This document shows, in pieces, positions 47,716 to 58,008 of a stretch of 64,000 nucleotides of DNA. Where the stretch lies: positions 17,716,312-17,780,311 of the forward strand of contig NC_036459.1 in NCBI RefSeq assembly GCF_002775205.1. Direction: 5' to 3'. Source of the DNA: Xiphophorus maculatus (lineage: Eukaryota; Chordata; Actinopteri; Cyprinodontiformes; Poeciliidae). How positions within the stretch are numbered: position 1 is the first letter of the stretch; each line of letters opens with the position of its first letter. A model generated the notes under the pieces. The model did no database searches. It worked only from the letters and a program-made list of their open reading frames with translations, and was not told where the DNA came from. A program made the position numbers and the translations under genes.

Positions 47716-50700
47716 ATGATCTTTCTTCTGCTCGGTCTGCTTTGCTCCATCTGGGTAGAACCTGCTCAATGTCTGGAGGAGAACAGAGAGTTCAACTTTA
47801 CAGAGGACCTCCGTCAGCTCGCTGTGGGCAACAACTCTGTTTACATCGCTACAGAGGAGAATCTTTACCAGCTGAGCCGTGACCTGACTCTGATCTACAA
47901 CCTGACCCAGAGAGGGATCTTAAAGAGCACCGACCAACAGGATAAAGAGGAGTTTTACAGAGACCCCATGAAGGCTGTCTTAAACGCAACTTTCAGTGTT
48001 AATGTTTTATTACCATTTGAGGAAAATGACACATTGATCAGCTGCGGTGTGACTGGAAACGAACTCTGTGGTTTCTGTAAAGTTCTGGACCTGAAGAACA
48101 TCTCTAAGCTGGTTTACAGTGAATCCATCCAGGTGGGACCTCAGAGGAGCAGCAGTGGGTCTGTCAGCTTTCTGGTGGATGTGAAGGAGAAACCAGGTCA
48201 GACTGAGACTTACATTCTGACAGCGATAAAGAACCCGAGAGACAAGACAGAGTGTAGCGATGATTTAAAGACAATCAACCTTCAAAACACTGATCATAAA
48301 CAGCCTGGGGATATATTTTCCTGGTCTGGTCGATCAGGTGATAAACCTGGGATCCAAACTGAAGCTGATGTAGAGTTTGTGGACGGATTCCAGATCAACT
48401 CAACAGTGTATCTGTTCTCCAACGTGGCATCAGGAGGTAAAACCAACAAAATCCGTCTGATCTGGCTTCAGGCTGAAACCAGTAAAACTCAGACTCTGGA
48501 GTCTCTTCATGGAGCGACTCTCAGTTCCTCTGGAGGCAGCAGACTGCTGGCCTCCTCGGTCGTCCCAGGTGGACAGCAGGTCCTGTGGAGTGGAGTGTTC
48601 AGTGTGGACGGAGGAGAAAGCAACACTGAGCTGCTGCTGTTTGACGTCAGTCCTGATCTCAGCAGGGAGAAGAATAGAGATCCAGACTTTTTTTACACAT
48701 CAAAAAGTACAAATTCCTGGGTAAGTTATTGTATTAAACATAATCTTTGAATGTTTATGGTTAACATGCTTTGATATTTAACTGAGTCCTGGATGACTGA
48801 GAATCTCCAGCAGCATTTTACATGTATGAACTGAGACAGACTGAAAAATCCAGTAAAGGTTGAGAGATTTCTATTGAAGAAATATAAAGGTTGGCATGTT
48901 TTTGTGTATTATTAACCGTTTTACTCTTTTAAATCACTTTTACTAAACTTTGTTGTGTTCAGTTTGAGAAATGTAAAAACCACTTGTCATATAATCTGTG
49001 GCAATGTGTGTTTGTTGTTTCTAGTTTTGTTTATATTTCTGTCTAAAATATAAACATTTAAAGCCGACTTATTGAAACTTGTTCTTTGTTGCCATTTATA
49101 AAACTATACATCTTTCCTCAGTTTGTAAAGACAAAACATTGAAACGATTCTCTCTGTTCCTCAGTCTGTGCTCCTGAAACCGAAGGCTTTGCTTTTTAAG
49201 CAGAACCTCATGAGTTCTGTTCTGGCCGTCAGGCTGAACGGCTGGATGGTTTTCTTCATTGGAACAGCAGATGGACAGATCATCAAGGTGGGTAGAAAAC
49301 TAACAACTGAGAGGAAAAATTGTTCTAGTAAAATAAGTAAACAGATTTGTATCGTTTACAAACACAGTGACAAAAATCACATTGACGTATAAAACTGTTT
49401 TCTAGTGAAACTGTTGAATTATTTTTGTCTCTTTAGCTAATTTTTGACATACAGGTTTTACATGTTATATGTTTTCATGTCGAATTATGAACATTTTACA
49501 GACAACAGACAAACAAAATTACTACACAATTATTGGGGTTGAGCAGACATTAGATCAGATGATATACTAGACTTTAATATGTGCTATACCACTTCATGCA
49601 CTATAAAACACATTAGTCTCTAGTAGGTTTTCTTCCAGGACTGCCCTGTAATTAGCTCCACCCACATTCCCATCAACTCCACCATATCATGATGCTGCCA
49701 CCACCATGTTTGCTAAGAGGAAGATGGGAGTTTTCTGTCACTGACAACATTTTGTTCTAAGGATAAAAAGTTACATTTTGGTCTCATATGATCAGAAAGC
49801 CTTCTTCCACAGGTTTCTGTTAATAAAGTTTCAAAAATATATTTTATTTGGCAATTTAAAAAAAAAAACAGATTTGAGTGGATATGTGACTAATTGTATT
49901 GTAAGAGATTTTCCCATCAGTCCTGACATCAGGACTAATTATGTCTTATCTGGCCTTTTCAGTCATAATGAGCCATTTATACAGTAATTAGATCAATGGT
50001 GAGGAAATCACAGTGTCCTGCTGTGTCATGACTGAACTTTGTTACTTTTCCATGTGCCATATTATTTCCATGTGCCATATTATTTCCATGTGCCATATTA
50101 TTTCCATGTGCCATATTGTTTCCATGTGCCATATTGTTTCCATGTGCCATATTGTTTCCATGTGCCATATTGTTTCCATGTGCCATATTGTTTCCATGTG
50201 CCATATTGTTTCCATGTGCCATATTGTTTCCATGTGCCATATTGTTTCCATGTGCCATATTGTTTCCATGTGCCATATTGTTTCCATGTGCCATATTGTT
50301 TTTATGTCAGTGTTTTTATGTCTGGGAATGTAACGTCAGTGATTATACAACTGTCTGGTTAGTCTAGCATAACTTTAACTAATATTTATCTTGAGTTATT
50401 GCCATAATATTTTTTTTATCTATCCAGCTAACCCTGTTTCTTTGATAAATACTGTATCTCCAACCTCACTGTTGTTGTTGTCATCAGCTCTCTGTAGACA
50501 GGAAGTATCAGCCCTCCTGTCCACAGATCCTCTACAGAACCACTGGAGACAACAAAGTGTTTCCAAAAGTCCAACTGGATCCAGTGGATCAGAAACATCT
50601 CTATGTGCCGTTTAAAAACCAGGTAGACTGGAGCTTTTTCATGTGGCGTTCACTTGCCCTGCCTGTTGATGTGTTTCTGAAACATGGTGTTCTGCTCCAG

Positions 50701-53700
50701 GTGAAACGTGTTCCAGTGTCAAACTGCAGAACTTACCAAAATGTGAAGGATTGTCTTTCTGCCCAGGATCCATTCTGTGTCTGGTGTGTCTCTAAGAAAA
50801 GGTCAGAGAAACTTCACCTGCAGCTCAATCCTTCAATCTCAACTTTATGATGACACATTTACATTTTTTTCAGCTGCTCATTTAAAGACGACTGCACAGG
50901 TTCAGAGAGGCTGTCCATCCCTGATGAATCCAAGCAGAAAATAGTTTCTCACAGATTTCTGAAGGACTCCACAGGAGAGGTGGGTTATTAATTCATATAT
51001 TTTTGACTGTATTCATCTGGAACTATCAGTTATTATCATCTTATATTTGTTCTTTTCTCAGATAAAAATAGTCGTCCAATCACACCTGACTACGGAGAGG
51101 AAGGTTCAGCCTAACTTCACCTGTGATTTCTCTACAACCTCCACCCAGCTTTGTAAAAAACAGGAACCAAAACCACAGTACCCACAATGCACCTGCATTC
51201 TCAATGCCCCTTTCCCTGCTGATGGTCAGTGATGGTCAGGAAGTCTTTAAACATTTTGTTCCAGCTGTTAAAGTTTCATACTTTATCTTGGATTTACAGA
51301 TCTTGACGTTACCGTGACGATCAGACTTGGAGACACATTTCTGTCAGAAAAAATAAAGATGGTCGACTGTTCCAGTATCCAGGGGCAACCAAGTTTTCAC
51401 CTGTAAGCTCATTTATCTTTTATAATACAGATTTAATAACAACTGATATCATCCCAAAGTCTAACAGCATAATTTAACTCCAGTGTTTTCATAACAACTC
51501 TACTCTGCATAAAATCTGAATAATACAAATATTGTAGCTGATATTTAAATCTGACCGATGACCCACTAGTAGAATCATCTGTTTCCTGTTGTAGCTGAAA
51601 GGAAAGAATCAGTGTTGAATCCTGAGAAGCTTCATTCTTCACAATGTTTCATTGACAGGAATCATGTCGTCACTGCAGCTTGTTGTTTCTAAATAAATCT
51701 GTATCATGTGTCGTAATGTTTGAGTAAAGCTGAGATCAAACTGGGACTGTTTTCTGTCCAGGTGTCAGCGGTGTGTCAGAGCAGGATGTGGATGGAGACA
51801 GAACAGCTGCTCCTGGGCCACTGACGCAGTCAGCAGCGTTTCTTCTCAGATGGTGCTTGTTAGACATAATTACATTTCCTTAACATGAATATCTATTGTT
51901 TGTTTTCTTGTTTTTTTCAGTTTCTGTGTTAAACTGGACTAATGTCAGCTGGAACGGCTTCATAAAATGATCTGATAAATGCCACTTCTCTCTTTCTGCA
52001 GGACATTTGTGCAAACATTGGGCAGTTTGGGAGGAACCTTTCTGTGAGTCAGCATTTTAGTTGATCTGAGTTTAGTTATACTGAAACTATAACCAACGAG
52101 TTCTATTTTCAGTGTAACTCGTTGTAATGTGAGACATTTGTATTTTCTGCTCCTTCAGAAACCAGAGATCTCCTCCATCTCTCCCAGCGTTGTGTCTTTC
52201 TATGGCAGAAATCAGGCTGTGTTGTCGGGTCGTAACCTCCGAGATGCGACCGGAGTCAGGATTAAAGCAGACCTGGACTGTGACCCAAAGGAGTGAGTCG
52301 TTTTATTCTTTGCTCAGTGTGTGAAAACATTATGTCTGCTCTAAAATATATGTTCACTCATTTTGTTAGGGTAAAGAAGGTTATTTGATTACAGTGAAAA
52401 CATTAAATGACTTAAAAGTGTGTTTTCTGACTGAGAAAAATGTTCAGTAACCCTCCTCTCTAATCTCGACTTTCACCTTGTGTGGCAGAAAAAGTAACAC
52501 TGTGCAGCTTCTGTCTGATTGTACAGACTTGCACTTTCACATGAACAGCAGCAGGAGCTTGTAGGCCTTGTGGTGACATTCCTGTTTCAGGAGATTTTTA
52601 TTTTTAGCATCTTGCAGTCGGTTTTCAGAGTGAACTTGCTTACAGCTCATTGCTTGTTTCATAACTGGTTACTGTATTGTGATTTTTTTTTGGTATAAAA
52701 CATTATGAGTTGCCTTGTTGCCTTGTTGCTACACAAATAAAGGTGATTTGACCTGTGATGCACAGGACGCTAGTTTATAGTTGAACAGTTTTTGTCTCTC
52801 TGTGTTCTCTGGTCAGATCCCCGGTGTGGAACAACAACGGCTCCAGTCTGACCTTCCCTATTCCCAGCACAGAAGCTAAAGGCCTGGCCAAAGTGTGTGT
52901 TCTCCTTCCAGATGGAAGTTGCCACGGCAACTTCACCATCACCTATCAGTCATCACCAATCTGCACTGATATTACACCAAGCAGCAGCTGGAGAAGGTAT
53001 TTAAACTTTTTTTTTTTTTGCAAAAAAAATAATATAGATGAACAATTTCCAGCATCTGCAGAGAACCATGCACTGATGTAATATTAATTTATTTATTAAA
53101 CCAAAAGTTGTTTGTTGGACCTCTTTAAACCTATAAAGAAGAAATTTCTTTATTCCTTCTGTATATATATTTTTTTATACAGAAATATTTCTGCTTAAGG
53201 AAGCCTGCACACGTGATCTTCACAGGTTACACTGCAAAAAAAACAAAACAAAAAAACTCTTACCAAGTATTTTTGTCTAGTTTGTTGTGCAAACATCCTA
53301 GTACACTTGAGACAGACATAAGACAAAACTAACTTAAAAGTAACTTTTCAGTAAAACATATTATCTGGTTTTAAATCAATCTTTAAATATAAATGTAGAA
53401 AAAAAAACGAGTTAGCTCCACTAGGACATTTTTTCACTTGTAATGGAAAAATGTCTTGTTATAAGTCGGAAAAAACTAGAACTTTGTATCCATATTCAAG
53501 AATTATTGACTTAAAACAAGCTTACATATCTTACTGAAAAGTTACTTTTACGTTGATTGTGAATCATTTCAAGTGTAGAAAATACACAGAAATGCTTGGT
53601 AGGACTTTGGGTTTTTGCAGTGTGCTGACACTTCCTCTCCACTTGGATCTTACTTTTGCTGATTTGCCAAAATAAAAGTAATCTTGATGATTCAGACTTG

Positions 53701-55476
53701 TGAAAACTGTTCTGTGGATTGGCAAGATGTGGGAGGTGAATATCAAATTAAATCTAGCTCAAAACTAGCAGAACACTTCAGAGAAAGCTGGTCAGAATAA
53801 CAGGGAAGTAAAGTGTGTTTGTCCTCCAGTGGGGGCAGGAAGGTCACTATTTCTGGGACTCACCTGGATTTGGTGGAGGGGATCACACACAGCCCCGCCC
53901 AGCAGGAAGTCATGTCTCCCATGAGCAGCAGCTATCAGGTAACTCTGCAGACAGAAACTCTGTCATCAGCATACGGTGAACTACGTCATGCTCCGTTTTG
54001 ATTTCCAACAGACTCTCATCTATGAAACGCCTGCAGCCAAAAGCCCTCTGGTGTCCAGCAGCACCGTGTTTCTGAAAGTCGTCAATGAAACGTTGCCCTG
54101 CGCTCAGAAAATAACTTACTATCCTGACCCAGAGTTTTCCAGCTTCGCGGCCGTGAAGGAAGGGAAAGATGTCCGCATCACTATTCAGGTAAGGCCGTTT
54201 CCGTCCACAGTGGTTCACTCAGACATGTTGATGTTATATTATTGAAGGGGAAACTGGTTCTGATCTTTCAGAAAAAGGCAGATAACCTGCAGATGACAGA
54301 AGCAGAGCTGTCAGTTGTGGGAATTCAGAATGAAATTGAACATGACTGCTTCATAAAACCCGAAGGAATAAGAAACAAGACAGAAACCTTCATCTGTGAG
54401 ATCAAAGGACTGCAAAGCGCCGACATTGATATAGTCAAGGTAAATGCTACATTTATGGTAGTATAAGTTTAATAATTTGAAGTGCTGTTGAAGTCCTGTG
54501 TTTTTTAGCTGCAACTACAACAGCTTTCCCTACCAGTGTCTCACATTACTTGGTCAACATGAACCAAGAAACAGGACAGGACATGCTTCACCAAATTGGA
54601 TATAACAGTAAAATGTGTGGGTTTGCTTATAATATATGAAATAAATATATGTAGGACAGGATGTTGTTTGACCCAACAGTATAAATGTTTATATCCAACC
54701 CATGGCTCACTGGATCTGCTCCACTGTTGATCACAATGGCTCACAATAAGAAGCTGTAGCTCCATCTGTTGTTCTGTACTTGATTCACTAGGCAGGTATT
54801 CATGTATCAATAAATGACAGACACTAAGAATAGTAATTCCTAGTAATTCCTGATAATCAGATGGTGTCCCAACTTTTTAATCTTGATTAAAGTGACCACC
54901 ATTATTAATAATTGCCCTTAGAGCTTAATAGTTATTGATAGTACAACCAGCCTATTGTTGCGCAAAAAAAAAAAAAAAATTCAGAGAGGCAGGAGTTTTA
55001 TTTACAGATTTATCTTTTCCTCTGATTGCAGCTCAAATTTAAAGTTCTTTTGAAATCAGCTGTATTTCTCTTTTCAAGATCAATTACGGAAAGAAAACAA
55101 TAAATCTGCGGATTTTGTCTTTATTCCATAAAGTCCTTATGATTCTGCGGCTCTTGCTGGTACCCTGCGTTGTTGCCGGTAAGTACATTAGCATGACGGA
55201 TGTTTTGTTTTGACCCAGTGACTGCACCAAATGCCAAATCACACACAACGTTCTATCTGCGTTTCCCGACACAATGAATACTATATTGTATGATTAGTCA
55301 ATGGGATTGAAATAATCACCAGGACATTTTTATTTGCAGTTTTGTTTGAATCAAGGTCAAAGTTCCTACTGAGAACCTCTTTGTATTCCAGTGCAGGTGA
55401 TTATTTGTATGTGGGACAGACGGACTCACGGCTGAGACAAAACTCTGATCAGTTTCTGGAAGGAGAACTCCAATAA
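47716..55476 (+). CDS. Plexin-C1-like protein 3, inverted ectodomain copy, no GAP domain
   Basis: Sixteen exons join in phase to about 957 aa: 47716-48720, 49165-49287, 50488-50622, 50701-50801, 50874-50979, 51062-51224, 51300-51402, 51762-51852, 52002-52043, 52159-52292, 52817-52996, 53830-53938, 54012-54188, 54272-54439, 55079-55178, 55340-55476. Exons 1-14 and their introns are a reverse-complement near copy of plxnc1, with few replacements (e.g. GEPAQC to VEPAQC, CEVLDL to CKVLDL, EDSGQ to EKPGQ). Exon 2 is 123 nt as in gene 2, against 129 nt in gene 1. Exon 15 is 100 nt as in gene 2 and unlike gene 1. The start at 47716 gives the signal peptide [13 protein letters not shown]. After exon 15 the homology to plxnc1 stops and no GAP exons follow before cmah. 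All splice sites and the frame are intact, so it reads as a gene, not a pseudogene. Confidence 0.87.
49610..49797. mobile_element. Intron 2 segment present only in plexin-C1-like 3 (Tc1-like relic)
   Basis: Genes 1 and 3 match on both sides, but this stretch is missing from plxnc1 (between about 21320 and 21345). On the minus strand it contains a CATGGTGGTGGCAGCATCAT motif common in Tc1-like transposase genes. It is either an insertion into gene 3 or a loss from gene 1. Confidence 0.5.
50048..50301. repeat. 18-bp minisatellite, about 14 units (plexin-C1-like 3 intron 2)
   Basis: Same unit as at 20972 in reverse complement (TTTCCATGTGCCATATTG), about 14 copies, with the first units carrying A in place of G. 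It stays open in several frames only because 18 is a multiple of three; it is not coding. Confidence 0.95.
53230..53622. mobile_element. MITE in plexin-C1-like 3 intron 11 (copy of 17647-18042)
   Basis: Reverse-complement counterpart of the plxnc1 intron 11 MITE, with the same CACTGCAAAAA / TTTTTGCAGTG ends and a few small indels. It is a useful neutral marker for dating the duplication. Confidence 0.65.
55079..55476 (+). other. Membrane-segment exon and alternative tail exons of plexin-C1-like 3
   Basis: Exon 15 (55079-55178) encodes INYGKKT and then a leucine-rich segment broken by basic residues (LFHKVLMILRLLLVPCVVAG). That is a weaker membrane anchor than in gene 1. Two acceptors fit the phase of its donor. 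The TTTGCAG at 55339 gives a 45-residue tail (LFESRSKF at its start) that stops at 55474-55476. The TATTCCAG at 55391 gives a 14-residue tail stopping at 55433-55435. An AATAAA (55472-55477) overlaps the first stop codon. Which tail is used, and whether the product is anchored or secreted, cannot be decided from sequence. Confidence 0.6.
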
Positions 55477-55477
55477 A
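55472..55477 (+). promoter_or_regulatory. Poly(A) signal AATAAA overlapping the stop of plexin-C1-like 3
   Basis: AATAAA includes the TAA stop at 55474-55476 of the longer tail isoform; T/G-rich sequence follows within about 30 bases. With the shorter tail the 3' UTR would be roughly 40 bases before it. Confidence 0.5.
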
Positions 55478-55641
55478 GAGGCGTGTTTTCTTCTTTTCCT
55501 GAACAGCTTGGTGTTTGAATGCTTTATGCTCCGTGACATTTCTTTTGTTGTGTATCTAGAGGAATTAAAAACCCTAAACCTCTGTCTTTCCGAAACATCA
55601 TGTTTTTAGAAATGAACTCAGAAAATCAAGAAATCAGTTTT

Positions 55642-56145
55642 CAGGGCCGGCCCAAGGTCATATGGGGCCCTAAGCAGAACTTGATTTGGGGCCTGTCCTG
55701 CTCAGAACGTCAGCGCCACTAACAGCATCGGAGACCGGAAGTGGTGGAATCCGGGTAAGGGGGCGGAGCTTAAAGCAATCTGAGATAATTGGTCATTTGC
55801 TGGGATGTATTTATAGACAAACTGGAAATCAAACACAAAACATTAAAGTCGCAGCATCAGATTGTAACAACAGTAACATAATCACACTGTGAAGATTGTT
55901 TTTTTGTTTTTTTTACAGTTTTACAAAGTAAATGTTGAGTAGATCAAATCTACTCAACGCTCTACTGTTCAAATCTTTTCATTTAACAATGTGGAAACCT
56001 TCACATCAAACTTAATATTCTCATTCTCTATAAACAAAATTTTTAAAATATGTTTGTGTTCAAATCCGTATATTTATGGAAGGCCCCTGATGATCTATGG
56101 GCCCTAAATAGTGGCTTAGTTTGCTTCTGCCTTGGGCCGGCTCTG
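55642..56145. mobile_element. Non-autonomous hAT-like element (CAGGGCCGGCCC ends)
   Basis: Begins CAGGGCCGGCCC and ends GGGCCGGCTCTG. Internal sequence near both ends repeats a GGGGCCCTAA-type motif. The flanks TCAGTTTT and TTTGTTTT agree at six of eight positions, compatible with a worn 8-bp target duplication. It sits just beyond the 3' end of plexin-C1-like 3. Confidence 0.7.
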
Positions 56146-57834
56146 TTTGTTTTGCACCTTTGCTGATTGAACCGTTTTGTTGTTTTCTTTTTCAATGTTT
56201 ACCTATTATTGTAGTAGATAACAAATGTGTGTGCAAATAATGCTTCTGCACTGTGTAAAAGTTTTGAACGTCGAAATGTTGACAATAATGGAAAAAGCAT
56301 TTGTGCTCAAATATTATTGTTCATGTACAAACACAGTGTTTTGGGCAGGAGGCTTTTTTTCTACTGCTGCAAATCCACATTTTGAGTGACTCATCTGTTG
56401 GTCAACAAATACACAATTCATTAGTTTTTGGGGTTTTTTTTGGTTTTGTTTTTTGGACAAAAATGAAAGTGCAAAGAGAATAGTGACAAAAATATCGAAT
56501 GTTTTTAACGAAATTTGAGATGTGCCTTCATCCTATGTCACTTAGTGAACTGAATGACAAATGAAATTTTTTATACCATTAAAACTTTATTAAAAGGAGT
56601 CTAGATGTGCTGGGACAATGGTTACTGGTCAGCTGCAGCAGAAGGGGGGAAAAGCAGGGAGATGAAACCAACAGAGGAAGAATATTAATCCACAGAATCT
56701 ATGTCAATTCTGCAAAGAGAGAAGAATCACAAAAGAGAACCCAAATCATTCAAAGTGATCACTTTCATACAGCGAGCTGACTTTCATTTTCCCGACAAGA
56801 AAATCTCTTATTGCATATTCAGTTGTGTCAAAAGTTTTAATCGACTCCTAAGTTAGAGCATTTTTATGTTCTTAATCAGCAGGATTTTCTTGTTAACTGC
56901 AGCTGGAAATGCGACGGAGCCAGCCAGCTCATTTAATAATCTGGGTTATTGGTAATAACTCTAAATATCAATGTTAGGAGAAATATTAAGATCAATGATT
57001 TAACTAAACAATAAATATGCTGAGAAGGTTCACATTCCGACCTCCAACGTTTAATGATTTCCGAGGCACATCTAAATGGAAAATGTTTTGAACAAACTAC
57101 AACCACTAGCAACATCTCACTGGTTCTCGTTTCAGAGTGTAAGGAAGTGGTGTATGTGTGATGTACTGAGGTAACAGCAGTGTGAACCTGAGCACATTTC
57201 CAACCACAGCGAACCAGAAAATGCTCTTGGCATGGTGCGTTCGGACCATTTCGAACTCAGGTGGTTCGGAATATACTTGCTGCACCTTCAACAGGTTACA
57301 AAGTAGAGCTTGTTGGCTGTGATTGATGCAATTCATATACAGGGAACACCGGTGATTTGCAAATATTTAAAATAAAGTTCTATAGATAAAATAAAATTTT
57401 TGCTTCCTGGAGGCGTGACCGGTTCTCAGGTTTTACGTTTTACCCAACGGCTGGCGTCTGTCCGTGGCGTATGTAACACCATGTTCTTTGTCAGGAGATG
57501 AAACTTGTTAAATTAACCCCAAGGTGCGTCAGCTTCCCAAGCTGCATTTCTTTTTAAATGTTTTTTTTTATTTTTTTACATATGGTCAACAAAATGTAAC
57601 GAGGTTGACTAGCTAAACTTTCTATCAATAATTTGAAGTTACGTTCTGTTGGAATAACTTTATGTGTTTTAAGGTTTATTATTAACCTTTTGTTTTACCT
57701 TTGTACTTACATTTTGATGGTGTGCTTTGAGTGTTTGAAAGTGTTTGCAGAACAGGTACCTGTGAGAGGCGGCCTGCTTAGAAGTGAAGAGGAGGGTACC
57801 ATGAACGAGACATTCCAGCGGTCATGCCCTAGAG

Positions 57835-58008
57835 CACATGTGTCAAACTCCAGTCCTCAAGGGAATGAAATGGCTTCATTACCTCCTTGTGTAGATCAGA
57901 TCTCCAGAGCCTTAATGACCTAATTATTCTATTCAGGTGTGGTGCATCAGAGGCACATCTAAAAGTTGCAGGACTGCGGCACTTGAGCACTGGAGTTTGA
58001 CATCCCTG
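57835..58008. mobile_element. Short hAT-type MITE with perfect 8-bp target duplication
   Basis: 174 bp; termini are CACATGTGTCAAACTCCAG and its partial complement CTGGAGTTTGACATCCCTG. It is flanked on both sides by CCCTAGAG (57827-57834 and 58009-58016). An 8-bp duplication is diagnostic of hAT-mobilised elements. No coding capacity. Confidence 0.85.

Larger units (their letters stand above)
47620..54582 (+). repeat. Inverted duplication, right arm (plexin-C1-like 3 exons 1-14)
   Basis: Mirror of 15585-23300. Differences visible by eye are mainly small indels, a longer minisatellite (50048-50301), a 6-nt change at the start of exon 2, and a segment of about 190 bp in intron 2 absent from the left arm. 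After 54582 the sequence is unrelated to plxnc1 intron 14, and a different exon 15 follows. Confidence 0.88.

Noticed and set aside
49977..50333. Open frames repeating MAHGNN or CHIVSM on both strands
   Set aside because: They are the 18-bp minisatellite read in frame; no start context, no splice sites, and the array is intronic.
50557..50850. A single frame running through exons 3 and 4 of plexin-C1-like 3
   Set aside because: The intervening 78 bases are a short intron with proper GT and AG and happen to be open; the same is true of the plxnc1 counterpart.
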